Positions 26,601-33,190 are shown, counted from the stretch's first letter. The stretch is DNA of 51,345 bases from Bacteroidales bacterium UBA1182 (GCA_002310015.1 DBYQ01000092.1:21874-73218); one strand, 5' to 3'. Notes: generated from the letters alone by a model not told the origin. Translations and numbers: made by a program.

Positions 26601-27492
26601 TGCCAAGGCTTCTGCTGGTGACATTGCAGCCGGAAAGGGTACTGACCTCACCTACTCTAACAGTTTCTTGTGGGATCACTACTACAGCAAGAACAGCCAG
26701 CTGGATAAGAACGGAAACGGAGATAAATATCATGCATATTACAACTACGGCAGTGGCAGAGAGCCTGATGTTTACAAGAGTTATCCGTTTGCAGCAGCAG
26801 CTCAGCCGTATCTGATAGGATTCCCCAGTGACAGATACTATGAGTTTGACCTGAGCGGTCAGTTTGAAGCCCTGACTACAGTAGCTGATGCTAATCCTGT
26901 TGTTGACCCATCATACCTGAGACCAGGACAAATTGGTATTCAGACCATCACATTTGTATCAGATGAGTACTATCATTCTGACAGGGATGTGACCATAGGA
27001 GTATCGGATATGGATTACGATACTGAGGTAACTGTAGAAGGCGGTAATTACCGGTTCAAGCCTATTTATCAGACAAAGGAACTGAATGGGTCAAGTACCT
27101 ATCTGCTCAACAAGGAGACTGGAAAAGAGTTCAATAACACTGACGGCAGCAAGGTTTCCACCACTCCGTTCCGCGCATACTTCATAGCCCAGACAGGTAG
27201 TGGAGCTCCGATGCGCAGTGGTACACATGCCACAGCCCTCTACTTAGGTTACTTAGGTGATCAGGATGACCTTGAGGAGGTAGCAACCCAGAGCGGACTG
27301 ATTATCTACACTCAGGATATGAACATCTGCGTGGAGAGCACCCTTGAATACCCGGCAGAGGTAACCATAATGACCGTAGCCGGCAAGGCACTCAAGCAGT
27401 TCACCATCCAGCCCGCCACCAAGGTATCCGTACCTGTCAACAGCCGCGGCGTTTACATTGTGAACCGCCAGAAGATTGCAGTAACAAAATGA
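14629..27492 (+). CDS. Giant T9SS-type surface protein with N-terminal 'YGGG' repeats (4,287 aa)
   Basis: The N-terminus has a Sec signal peptide (LRSWGILLVLALCSFVCARA, cleavage near residue 35). Residues 36 to about 1840 are irregular 20-40-residue repeats of the type V(Y/F)GGG..A.V.G...V.I.GG.I, a pattern that suggests a parallel beta-solenoid (inference). Residues about 1990-2320 hold a non-repetitive block including RADFCGVFGSRMVLKGAQD and ELDLINVQPGIGGGF. About 2400-3430 is tyrosine-rich with no family I recognise. About 3444-3500 is GLUG-like (FEGTLHGDGYTISGM, VYNLGVTGSFTG). A Prevotella-type module (WESISLPFTVQT, about 3935) leads to a C-terminal T9SS sorting domain (EVTIMTVAGKALKQFTI, then VNSRGVYIVNR). 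It lies 13 bp after the last fimbrillin, so it is probably coexpressed. By analogy with Mfa5 it may be a pilus-associated adhesin, though it has no vWA domain that I can see. Function unproven. Confidence 0.85.
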   Translation: MKILSHIRKSAPFGLRSWGILLVLALCSFVCARAQVIIGGNVYGGGDMGDVNGSTTVHVLSGDMEGSVFGGARMANVGGSAFVNIDGAMTDNENKEIAQTDYIVINRVYGGNDISGTIGDINTPTTPPTELTNKPEEVDNSFKTFVHISNQKDKEGDTKQIYIGQLFGGGNGDYGSGYDTYTDGIYQGKNKPVLTNTYVDIQGGSIVYAYGGGNNATVTGKAVIHVDNPSEVVNHILSDKTDPTSDLLTSDRFKRMGINTGYSHPSSDEFQIGRLFGGNNQAEMAIRPTWYLKSGKIRNLYSGGNKGPMTNMQGLLLDIDPRTADGENPLVIDNVYGGSRMADVRPLRSGRIDDNPVNAQEYEIQLGSDVKDKNGQSYAFPDGLAARVLVRGGKIRNVYGGNDVTGRVYGGNAVGIYTTIYGDVYGGGNGSYPYTDNPALENDDVYGDLYYGNFYGKPNSIQKLNDFRPDAEQISIRLKGNSSNEKTIIHGSVYLGGNSATIDSPTEDPLVQLRIGSHVIADKVFMGNNGENMVTINEQKVDDNEDVTQMEGILHAMAKPITIGNETSYFNSIDLKIEENFKAYMEGAAMSLNPNSKNRIVIDDDYEDYSTQIGSFYCGGNVGSMTYSGKQTMDFDEKIIIYDKLVGGCNNADVPKTAYNAAYEGGVMGSASEIQQNSTIDRLELNFNGVRVVPKRWNEGGDDLVFNTAIWGDIYTQVSTGTTLTNGGTYYTSATGDGKFTVNVDNRTVGENESIFEKSDEDFINTGTGSPDDTHDDQGRRLMGGNIYGGCYNSGHVNGNIVININDNIIDRYGPNGIFADAIPDPDDHDGLIINGDGERRSGVILDNQAVDVMAVAMTVFGAGKGKHTEVWGSTTVNLNKGYTLQIFGGGEEGVVGKGATNDTYDSEGYYVKTYTPYTDTQEDQAKAIAYSSTVNLDGESAVYNDTDNPADLAEAEYMYGGGNEGDVYGNSYVYLGNGRIYDAFGGASDAKIYGHTEVYIGHNSSHEDKFPYIRDIVYGGNDFGGSILGEADLSGRVRVEAKTMATNISMSKASTYVEYLQGKVDTIFGGSYGFYNYYDTDVYGYEDEDLKTIRQMPTQHNSFVNVRPNYNKDNRLAAVFGAGTGSPHDRRGDAAQQHSYVLIDIPQDQEQFRYTQIFGAGAYNGLGMGKPYSETVQTDPTTNEISLLDEDEANEFSAVIDLISGKVGAAYGGSYMEGVTRRTVVNVPEGSTIDIGSIFGGAYGYDRMYPCDVFEANVNYRSNDAVLYSFSGLDKENDSFKGAIYGGNNSFRRTLYGKVNVSAIVWMQHPVYGLTQGNVFGGGYGNSTWSQYTEVNLEPGADVYQVYGGGQNGLVLNAQSIDDYMKYHKDEPEIKDEYEKQYKPQMPSNITDPEQQAAWEAEWTSNWNSKWTSMWDKAWKLGGTGYDPDPNDEHPYLSSDSVTNLENPLARTAEIDHRNGNAKVTEKKYNTNVIIHGPTDTKPAAVVQRYAYGGGLGEEAVVSGSTYIALLGGKVVNDIYAAGTSGAVEDLYGVHDDFMFTASTTAYVEGGTARNVYGGGWRGGVGYAKYKDNTDNVLYEDATTHEKLYEQIPDFTTTVGDEIVYTDRLAEAHVVIGKPDGTDYIDGKPSITRNVYGGGEGGAVFGTTYISIYDGYIGYRYNSSTGVYDEELDDQKVDELKERSGCVFGGGYVGNSYVDNTNIKIYGGTIRSSVYGGGEIAPIGRGTVKPDGNYDYSNTYRLENNNAKIYKAGSTHIEMYGGWVKKNVFGGGRGIDNWGGDGTKMLENYEKAVLDLSCRGYVFGQTDVNIYGGEIGTEEGVEEGYGNVFGGGDLGYVYSAYMQDGKLHIGKKPTDSQRFKDDKEGYYYRYNAQGKWVNNSGVIIANSYSGNNLVVNPDPEGTYTIKNEPEYMTEDCKVLIEPHAKVLSGTVNILSPTETETVDEVEQPKVIATYTAGQYIPTSYLNNLKGKDEDSDTWTKLDGTGIIIHNAVFAGGNITEGSEQITAKTTTIYGNATASINDVYNRDLITIGTDNIGGLYGDGNLTFVDGYRELNITNYGTDYYHISPTITIGEYNVLPAREKAYYQRTFKYIGNGTITDNEGTTYNNGATIPEDELMVLFAGTSSIIDNKPNPSLWLENGVVSVYAGRIMNTIQRADFCGVFGSRMVLKGAQDRVVESTDHKVYTINRVREVSLNKVESSARDTEEDNILHGNYFGIYNTVNYLGALTSDVDFKNNTRKTRQEVVNEHNELAENEMTFEQWKAKDPTNRWRNNGISHNLLALASGVYLELTTEETTGNEFDQKVWGMVTGVIELDLINVQPGIGGGFIYAKNEHGVRSETNKKQITLTDLNINAVSNKAFTYNLSDASKERYQTSGNFVRSVYEQPIIDDCYNVSGKYKGSDASPAHYWFIQSQVYVYDQYITAYTGSPTAYSETVQIPLTITAAANGTMTLMNVKPNRYAYYSAYTDENNNTKLESGKKMVINNVSYYLNDPISYWDWYQLPRSEQKLFVEQTYVTIADSKVGTGNNQEEIPSGYVMDSIEYKRLLTLAALTDITDDGIENAEKTVIMDDEDVAFGYVFRQSNNIAHNTGYMLTYNMTNPGIWDKWYTLKDLSSATATSYNNPTSIGDKKITAKEYNELTAAIQARYDNGPTYRLKDKDENGNAITAGLFGQNPYNKEDIIPYEIYHPYNYAVTNHDVSFAHTQASFEPAYVTTGYVETFKKAESYDVDQEEIEQHLQPNVALAQSEYTSTNWDALSSSVELACVCTSAVEISSNNIIVAGQLMPKSEKEALITDVKGKIQALGITGIAGNDDILELEDDLGDEQIEALHLNTDQTNSLLPLVTLWRKIESNIQDAYYCTNDGYYGGNYYEPGHNYRAKDVWSSMSDEDRSYFTFNYDALDLLIDPSYGVYYTTEDNKQIRHEQKEGKKYQYDDQPYNFNPKTASESTLSEMIYSLTKPVDYIATYNGSTDDIEKEVDGSNIYHMNGHETVIKDATLIREHFESLPNEKRYYSPILVTAPGDYYVVDSAFTFGITPYAVGATIEKDKYEEIEHDHNSAELLSYIKTLTFTEDQMDKVNDNPVSTTFYYCRQGYKIGEKGEGASVTGLAISGAVATATYNIGNEVPQGIVISAANYSTLANRQQNFTIHGISPTETSTLYVTQNSDLYDLSKEKIITVIYKYDYEGSDESGLHITPYSERHVVNIHINFQSGIPYVDDIDAPETVLPGVSLTMETPKITEGAYRVFETGWEIFESKDDADSHKNGIKYVPSNDPLYWYQNGYSLAYYAKTYLGKTYSNTVPISVANYHDLKNVMEDKKYHLHVDYDRDRLDRDSKIYINDYSGGTDNGLDLLKNLFDLSLLTSSDVTTTDGVISTINIDHIDDTMEERLKGHALLNPEAAGGSNLQFILRADIDHADKSWTPLGLGQETESGNTTLYTPDGQDVCFEGTLHGDGYTISGMSATLFQKLCGDVYNLGVTGSFTGAGIAETGKGYIENSWISTTGTPDGTAYAVFGNPSRSSTSTDKVQLVNSYYPDNLGYKTPASNEDIPAHGIAIAKPAQAFYNGEVAYDLNGFYLNKRFYDGTVTSAGTDYYSYSYIDPTMAIDPESTAPKQVAQGYYPITADAKYGDRGYVENDRYADGDFRYAGGTIPTWADKRERTLNEGDEPTWLPVWPDDYIFFGQNLTYGYVDERAHDEGPSHYNSTNRVYRAPAYYGNSSMSVAHFNPGAVLAATENPATVEDGQDPRQVYPGMTAIDFTGKNDVSYNQGQQNATSTAPAIFYAPLLDFEGLTGFRNDGQTKNMLVYAPESDAASVTVLDNYLFEPEYFKYACQVDADGNLVLDNNYPVKNEYLSIRKVENSNVNNIHGHLVLKRADGEYYAARDQFLVDKNDHNEPFDFNAPISYVMDGREDGYKNVMWYQRVPDIFVKDASNGWESISLPFTVQTVSTNQKGIITHFYEGSKVGHEYWLRTPSKVELAESKTKILFKSLAKASAGDIAAGKGTDLTYSNSFLWDHYYSKNSQLDKNGNGDKYHAYYNYGSGREPDVYKSYPFAAAAQPYLIGFPSDRYYEFDLSGQFEALTTVADANPVVDPSYLRPGQIGIQTITFVSDEYYHSDRDVTIGVSDMDYDTEVTVEGGNYRFKPIYQTKELNGSSTYLLNKETGKEFNNTDGSKVSTTPFRAYFIAQTGSGAPMRSGTHATALYLGYLGDQDDLEEVATQSGLIIYTQDMNICVESTLEYPAEVTIMTVAGKALKQFTIQPATKVSVPVNSRGVYIVNRQKIAVTK
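14737..20140 (+). repeat. 'V(Y/F)GGG' solenoid-like repeat region of the first giant protein
   Basis: Dozens of diverged units encode NVYGGG, VFGGA, LFGGGN and similar cores, each followed by a small hydrophilic turn, a V.G...V.I strand pair and a GG.I turn. Spacing is irregular because loops of 10-100 residues are inserted (for example the Trp/Glu-rich helical insert near 18720-18900). Unlike the second giant gene, no kilobase-scale duplication is obvious here. Confidence 0.8.
27290..27489 (+). other. T9SS C-terminal sorting domain of the first giant protein
   Basis: The last 65-70 residues have the T9SS type A pattern: a strand with VTIMTVAGKALKQF, then a Pro/Val strand, then SRGVYIVNRQKIAVTK. 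In T9SS cargo this domain directs outer-membrane passage and is then cleaved, with attachment to A-LPS. No T9SS machinery genes lie in the window. Confidence 0.75.
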
Positions 27493-27569
27493 TGAAGTAA
27501 CAACAATATGAGAGAATATATAGGACATAACAATATATTGCAAGAGGTTATGCTGCAAAAAGCTGCAAA

Positions 27570-27612
27570 GCCAGAGAATGCTGGCGCCAGAATGGTGCAG
27601 ACAGACTTTTTT
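27570..27612 (+). terminator. Palindromic region after the giant gene, possible terminator
   Basis: GCCAG (27570-27574) and CTGGC (27581-27585) form a short stem, and CTGGCGCCAG (27581-27590) is itself a perfect palindrome. A run of six Ts follows at about 27607-27612. The spacing to the T-run is longer than in a typical intrinsic terminator, so this is tentative. Confidence 0.3.
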
Positions 27613-27615
27613 GCG

Positions 27616-27623
27616 TATATTTG
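27616..27623 (+). promoter_or_regulatory. -7 box before the RhuM-family gene
   Basis: TATATTTG (27616-27623) matches TAnnTTTG, with no clear -33 box. The leader of about 25 nt would end at ATG 27652, which supports that start over the in-frame ATG at 27508. Confidence 0.45.
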
Positions 27624-27651
27624 TATGTTCACAACCTTGTTTAATTATACT

Positions 27652-28614
27652 ATGGAAAAGAAAAACAAAAAACAGTCCTTAAAAAAGAAGCCATCCATTC
27701 CTGTGGCTGAGAGTTTGCAATCAAGTGATGCCAGGGGTGAGATAGTACTCTATCAGCCCGATGATACAATTAGCCTTGAAGTCAGGTTAGAAGCTGATAC
27801 GGTATGGCTTACACAGTCACAAATGGTTGAATTATTCCATCGTGACCAATCCGTTATTGCACGCCATATCAGTAACATTTACAAGGAGAAAGAACTGAAA
27901 AAAGAAGGCACTTATGCAAAATTTGCATATATGGGTCATGATGGTTTACAGGAATATGAAGTCTCACATTATAGTTTGGATGTTATCATCTCTGTTGGAT
28001 ACCGTGTCAAGTCAAAGCAAGGAACGAGATTCCGTCAGTGGGCAAACGGGGTCATCAAAAACTATCTGATTAACGGCTATGCTGTAAATCAGCAGATAAA
28101 GCACATAGAACAGCGGTTTGATGACAAACTTGAAAAACAACAAAATAAGATACAGAAGATAGAATCAACCCTTGCAGAACAACAGAACAAGATAGACTTC
28201 TTTGTTAGGACAAACATGCCTCCGATAGAGGGAGTTCTGTTTGAAGGACAGATTTTTGACGCCTATAAACTTGTTGAGGCACTCATTAAATCAGCCAAGA
28301 AAGAAATTATTCTGATTGACAATTACATAAATGCCTCCGTCTTTGACCTGCTTGAAAAGCGGGAACAGGGAGTGCACGCCACAATATATACTGAAAGCGT
28401 AGGCCAATCACTTACGCACATTCAGGAATTAAGTCAAAAGCAACATGGACGTAATATAGAGCTCAAAGAGTATAACAGTCGTTTCCACGACCGTTTCCTG
28501 ATACTGGATGACGCTCTATACCACTTTGGAGCCTCATTCAAGGATCTTGGCAAACGTCTCTTTGCTTTTGAACTGATGGGCATAGACAAGGACATTATTT
28601 TGAATCAACTGTAA
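27652..28614 (+). CDS. rhuM: RhuM-family protein with a PLD-like C-terminal domain
   Basis: A cytoplasmic protein of about 320 residues. After a Lys-rich start, residues 27-165 are the RhuM (Virulence_RhuM) domain: GEIVLYQPDD, VWLTQSQMVELFHRDQSVIA (helix-turn-helix-like), the VSHYSLDVIISVGYRVKSKQ signature and GTRFRQWANGVIKNYL. A coiled coil rich in Gln/Lys follows (about 168-195). The C-terminal 125 residues look like a single phospholipase-D-type unit: EIILIDNYIN and an HxRx4D motif (HDRFLILD) followed by YHFGASFKDLGK, so the usual Lys of HKD is Arg. RhuM proteins are named from a Salmonella pathogenicity island and are common in accessory regions; the biochemical function is unknown. It lies between two giant surface-protein genes and 7 bp before the MBG-domain gene, an unusual place for a cytoplasmic protein. 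Confidence 0.85.
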   Translation: MEKKNKKQSLKKKPSIPVAESLQSSDARGEIVLYQPDDTISLEVRLEADTVWLTQSQMVELFHRDQSVIARHISNIYKEKELKKEGTYAKFAYMGHDGLQEYEVSHYSLDVIISVGYRVKSKQGTRFRQWANGVIKNYLINGYAVNQQIKHIEQRFDDKLEKQQNKIQKIESTLAEQQNKIDFFVRTNMPPIEGVLFEGQIFDAYKLVEALIKSAKKEIILIDNYINASVFDLLEKREQGVHATIYTESVGQSLTHIQELSQKQHGRNIELKEYNSRFHDRFLILDDALYHFGASFKDLGKRLFAFELMGIDKDIILNQL

Positions 28615-28621
28615 CAAAGAT

Positions 28622-31600
28622 ATGATACACCATACAATCACAACATACAGACATAATCCCCTCTTGCAAGGAAGGTGTAAGGGAGATGCAAGCAACATGC
28701 AAGGCACCCAGCAGGCTCTATGCATACTCAATGAGTATGGCAAGAGTATGGCTTGGGTATGGCTTGAATGTGTTTTAGCAGTGTTGATGATGGTTGTGGG
28801 AGCGAATGGGGTGAAGGCACAAACTGTGGATTATTCGGGAACGTACTATATCGGATCTTATGGTAAGGATGATCAAAACCATATTGGATACACGGTGGGT
28901 AGTACGGAAACAAACTATTACCTATGCCCTACGGAAGACTGGATTTATTATGAATACAAAAATAATAAAGACGATTACACACTTACTCCAAATGATCAGC
29001 CGTTTATAACCTCTTATCAGGTTAAAAGTACTAGCAAAGAATATGATGCTACAAAAGCTGAGTGGGTGATAACAAAGCATTCCACCTTAGAATACTATTA
29101 TATCCAGCAAAGAAAGACGGGTAAATATTTGGTGTTTAACGGACAGATTAATACCTCCAAAAGTGCTAATCGTATTCGTGTTCACTTAGAAGGAGGAGAC
29201 GAGTCTTATGAACCAGGTGAAAATGCGTTGTTTGAAATAACAACAAATCCTGCTAACAGCTATTTGAATGGTGCTTATCTTTTCCATCCAAAGAAAGCTG
29301 GCGCTGGTTACTATCTAAATATTTCCGAAGGTAATCAGGACGCACTGATAGGAACTAATGTAAAAACAGACGGACCTACGTATTCTGATTTTACTAAATT
29401 TGTTGGAGGAACATTGGGCCAATGGAATGAAGCCAACAACACTAGTTCATATCGTTTTGAGGACATCATTCCAGCTCCAATTATTACACAGACGGATGAT
29501 AATATTATTACCATTACCTATTCTGGCTCGGAAACGGTAATACTTTATTACACCACAAATGGCGATAAGCCAGACCCAGCAAATGCAGGAGGAAGCAATC
29601 CGACACAAATATATGAAGTTGGTACAACAACTATTACCATGTCGAATCCTGTCACCACTGTCAGGGCTATAGCAGTAAAAACTGCAGGAACAGGTGAATC
29701 CCTTGATACCTATTCCCGCTGCGTCACATTAACGACACAGAGGTATATTGGTAGCGATTATTCTTATATGTTCCAAAATGTGGAGTGTATTGACTTTTAC
29801 ATGATACCTGGCGATGTCAAGAATAAAAATACAGAGGTAAACACATCAAGTTTGTTCAGGTCAACGATGGAATGGAAGTTCACCAATGCTGGTAGTGTAG
29901 ATGGTGTTCAATATTACTATATTATCAATGGCCATACAGGAGATTACCTGTATCATACAATTGTCAACATCGGCAAGGATTGTGCGGTGTATATGAAAAC
30001 CAGTCGCGAATTTGGTGACGCTACGGACAAAACTGGTTACATGTTCACCTTAGTACAGGGTTATAGTGATGATGAGAAGAATAATCCTGATGGTTTTCAT
30101 ATCGTTCCAAAATCACAAATTTCAGCTAGTAACTATTGTATTTATAAAGGCGGTTGGGACAATACTACGCCTCCGACTTTAGCAAATTCAAAAGATGCTG
30201 TCATGAAGGGTAGCAATAACGCCCGAAGACCAGAACAAAAACATACTCGATGGAACATCATTACTTATGCTGCTCCTGGAAATGTGCTGCCGACATCGCT
30301 GGTCACTTCAGATGAAAGCAATCCATCACTATTCAAATTCGAGAATGTTGGGACTCTTGGACAATATATGAGTTCACCTGCGACAGGAAATGTAGGGACA
30401 GCCACCTTAGGAAATGATGCTTTGGCTTGGTATATCAAAGAGGCAGACTGTTCAGATAGTGAGCGTAAGTACTATTATATCGTTCACCAATCGGGTAAGT
30501 ATCTGAAGTTTAACCAAACGATAGCTTCACCTGTAACTAACATGGGCGACAAAGCCGATGTACTCTCCTTGCTTGATTATGACAATTCTGAATCTGACCG
30601 GTATCAGTTTGTTTTTGCTAAATCCACAGTGGATGGTGCATATTACATTGTTCCTAAGGGATTGGAAGAAGCATCAAAAAACAATTATTATGCTTTGTAT
30701 CTAAATGGATCTCAAATAAAATCAAATAAAAACAGACAGAGCGACAGCTATAAATGGAAGTTAGTTCCATTCTGCTACAACCCCGTTTTTGTGGAATCCG
30801 CAGGGAACATCACCGTTACCTGTGCCACGACTGGAACAGAGATTCACTATACGAATGACGGCACAGAACCTGATGAAACCTCTACGACATACAGCAGCAC
30901 CAATTGGGCTTCATCAGACCAAGTGTGCATCAAAGCCATTGGTGTCATCAAGGATGGTAGCGATGTTGTTTCCACATCTGAAGTCGTCACGCTGCTCAAC
31001 AAGCCTACTGTCACATTGGAAGGTGGACAAGTATATGACGGTCAACAGAAAATACCAGAGGTTAAAAGTGTATCGGTAGGTACAACCGAAGCACCGAAAG
31101 CCCCCGCGACATATACAATTGCATATACCAATAACATCAATGCCGGAGAGAACACAGCATACGTCACCATTACAGATAATGATTCAAACGACAGATGGTA
31201 CATCTGGAATGTTCCGAATACATATTTCACCATTGAGAAAAAAATGCTGACTGTAACGGCAGACAATAAGATTGTGGAATATGGACATCCCGCTCCGGAA
31301 TATACAGTCACGATTACAGAGTTCGAGAATGGTGAGGGTGTTTCTGTACTTGCAACAATTCCTACCGCAACCTGTACAGACTACACAACGACCAGTAATG
31401 TGGGATCAACCTATGATATTGTGCCCAGTGGTGGTGTTGATGAGAACTATGACTTTACTTATGTAAATGGTACGTTGACTGTTGCAGCAGCATTCGTGAC
31501 GCTGACCGCCAATAGCGGAACTGTCACTTACAACGGCACGGAGCAGACCGTGACGGGCTTTACCTATAATGTAGATGGACAGACGTTGAACTTCCCTGGT

Positions 31601-33157
31601 GTCAGCGCCAGCGGTAGTGGCACGAATGCCGGAACCCATAATGTTACCTTCACGGGAGTGACCCTAAACTTGACAACAGACAATACAGGTCAATATGTCG
31701 TGACTAATATTGTGGATGGTACGCTGACAATCAATCCAACAGAAGCTATTGTCACTGCCGACAACAAGACAAAGACCTATGGAGATACAGATCCAGAACT
31801 GACCGTTACCGTAACAGGTATGGTGAACAGTGAGAGTACAGACCTTATCTCCTATTCTATCAGCCGCGCAACTGGCAACAATGTAGGAGATTATGTCATC
31901 ACCCCAACGGGTGAGACCACTCAAGGAAACTATACCGTCAATTATGAAACTGGAACCTTAACTATTAATCAGAAAGAACTGACCATCACAGCTCAAGATA
32001 AGAACATCACCTATGGTGAAGTTCCAAACAATAGTGTGACATACAGCGGTTTTATTACAGGAGAGAATGAGAATACCACTGGCGTGTTTAACGGCACTCT
32101 TGTTTATAGTTATAATTCCCAAGCGGATGGACAGGGAACATCCTATACAACAACGATTCCAGCTGGAACACGTTATATCATTCCAAGCGGCTTGACAGCC
32201 ACGAATTATGCTATCACCTATATCGCTGGTGAGTTGACAGTTAATGTAAAATCCATCGGTGACGGTTCCATTGCCTCCGGTTTTACCCTCAGCTTTGGTG
32301 AAGGTGGTGCCACTGTCTTAAAGGATGGTGAAACCCTACTTTATACCACCACTGATTATACAATCGGAAATGAAACCACCTCTTTATCCGGCAGATATTC
32401 TGAGAAAACAGTTTCTGGTACAGGTAACTATACAGGTTCTTTCAGTATTAGGAATGCCAATGTTAATTTCCAGACAGATGATAATCAAGTGGAGTGGTCA
32501 GCAACCTTTGTAGCAGAAAAATCAGGTGATACGGATATAGGTCACGCTTTACCTGAAGGGATCAGAGCATATATCATCACAAAAATTATTGATGGATGGG
32601 CTATTCCAGAACAACTGGATTACATACCGGAGGGTATCCCTGTACTGCTGATTTCGAATAAGGAGTCTGGTGGATTCTTGGTAGAGAATGCCAATCCCGA
32701 CGATGTAACGCTAATCACCAGGGAAGGTTCTGGTAATCAAAAGGATGCCAATATGCTGGAAATGGTAAAAACAGGAATGGCAGGCTATGTTACAGATAGC
32801 GAGTCTCCCAACTACAAAAAAGCTCATTTCAATTTAAAGACCATTTACTTACTCAGTTATAATGAGTTTGTACATAATATGGATGGTTATTTATCTGATG
32901 GAAAAGTATTCTTGAATCCAAACCACCCCACAGATCCATCTTCTGCGACTGCAGCTCCCAGCCCTGCCCCAATGCGCATGAGAATTAACTGGGATATTGT
33001 TAACGGAATAAAGGATATACCGAATAAAGGAAATGCGGAAAAATGGAACAGTGGCCAATGGTATGGCTTAGACGGTAGGCTACTTAACGGCACACCAACT
33101 CAGAAAGGGTTGTATTTCCATAATGGTAAGAAAGTGATCATAAAAGAAGACCTATAA
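28622..33157 (+). CDS. Secreted multidomain protein: trefoil-like repeats, chitobiase-C-like and MBG domains
   Basis: An ORF of 1,511 codons. A hydrophobic signal segment (LECVLAVLMMVVGANGVKAQ) ends near residue 67. ATGs at 28622, 28697 and 28748 are all possible starts, and none has an ideal basic n-region. Residues about 70-720 contain three beta-trefoil-like units with YYIQQRKTGKYLVFNG, YYIINGHTGDYLYH and YYIVHQSGKYLKFNQ. Chitobiase/hexosaminidase C-terminal-like domains lie at about 283-373 and 720-794 (YYTTNGDKPDP; IHYTNDGTEPDE). About 795-1208 are five MBG/YDG-type domains (ADNKIVEYGHPAPEYTVT; ADNKTKTYGDTDPELTVT; ITYGEVP). The C-terminus (WYGLDGRLLNGTPTQKGLYF, then NGKKVIIK) is a Prevotella-type T9SS-like tail. 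It is probably a surface-attached glycan- or matrix-binding adhesin. It follows RhuM by 7 bp and precedes the second giant gene by 33 bp. Confidence 0.8.
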   Translation: MIHHTITTYRHNPLLQGRCKGDASNMQGTQQALCILNEYGKSMAWVWLECVLAVLMMVVGANGVKAQTVDYSGTYYIGSYGKDDQNHIGYTVGSTETNYYLCPTEDWIYYEYKNNKDDYTLTPNDQPFITSYQVKSTSKEYDATKAEWVITKHSTLEYYYIQQRKTGKYLVFNGQINTSKSANRIRVHLEGGDESYEPGENALFEITTNPANSYLNGAYLFHPKKAGAGYYLNISEGNQDALIGTNVKTDGPTYSDFTKFVGGTLGQWNEANNTSSYRFEDIIPAPIITQTDDNIITITYSGSETVILYYTTNGDKPDPANAGGSNPTQIYEVGTTTITMSNPVTTVRAIAVKTAGTGESLDTYSRCVTLTTQRYIGSDYSYMFQNVECIDFYMIPGDVKNKNTEVNTSSLFRSTMEWKFTNAGSVDGVQYYYIINGHTGDYLYHTIVNIGKDCAVYMKTSREFGDATDKTGYMFTLVQGYSDDEKNNPDGFHIVPKSQISASNYCIYKGGWDNTTPPTLANSKDAVMKGSNNARRPEQKHTRWNIITYAAPGNVLPTSLVTSDESNPSLFKFENVGTLGQYMSSPATGNVGTATLGNDALAWYIKEADCSDSERKYYYIVHQSGKYLKFNQTIASPVTNMGDKADVLSLLDYDNSESDRYQFVFAKSTVDGAYYIVPKGLEEASKNNYYALYLNGSQIKSNKNRQSDSYKWKLVPFCYNPVFVESAGNITVTCATTGTEIHYTNDGTEPDETSTTYSSTNWASSDQVCIKAIGVIKDGSDVVSTSEVVTLLNKPTVTLEGGQVYDGQQKIPEVKSVSVGTTEAPKAPATYTIAYTNNINAGENTAYVTITDNDSNDRWYIWNVPNTYFTIEKKMLTVTADNKIVEYGHPAPEYTVTITEFENGEGVSVLATIPTATCTDYTTTSNVGSTYDIVPSGGVDENYDFTYVNGTLTVAAAFVTLTANSGTVTYNGTEQTVTGFTYNVDGQTLNFPGVSASGSGTNAGTHNVTFTGVTLNLTTDNTGQYVVTNIVDGTLTINPTEAIVTADNKTKTYGDTDPELTVTVTGMVNSESTDLISYSISRATGNNVGDYVITPTGETTQGNYTVNYETGTLTINQKELTITAQDKNITYGEVPNNSVTYSGFITGENENTTGVFNGTLVYSYNSQADGQGTSYTTTIPAGTRYIIPSGLTATNYAITYIAGELTVNVKSIGDGSIASGFTLSFGEGGATVLKDGETLLYTTTDYTIGNETTSLSGRYSEKTVSGTGNYTGSFSIRNANVNFQTDDNQVEWSATFVAEKSGDTDIGHALPEGIRAYIITKIIDGWAIPEQLDYIPEGIPVLLISNKESGGFLVENANPDDVTLITREGSGNQKDANMLEMVKTGMAGYVTDSESPNYKKAHFNLKTIYLLSYNEFVHNMDGYLSDGKVFLNPNHPTDPSSATAAPSPAPMRMRINWDIVNGIKDIPNKGNAEKWNSGQWYGLDGRLLNGTPTQKGLYFHNGKKVIIKEDL

Positions 33158-33161
33158 GACT

Positions 33162-33169
33162 TATATTTG
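33162..33169 (+). promoter_or_regulatory. -7-like box before the second giant gene
   Basis: TATATTTG (33162-33169) fits TAnnTTTG but has no -33 partner. If used, transcription near 33173 leaves about 18 nt to ATG 33191 and only 3 nt to ATG 33176, so it favours 33191. Readthrough from the upstream gene is equally likely. Confidence 0.35.
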
Positions 33170-33190
33170 ACTTATATGACTGATAATAAT

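Noticed and set aside
27508..27651. N-terminal extension of the RhuM protein from ATG 27508
   Set aside because: The extension contains the predicted -7 box and a palindrome, and RhuM proteins normally start close to the Lys-rich segment at 27652.
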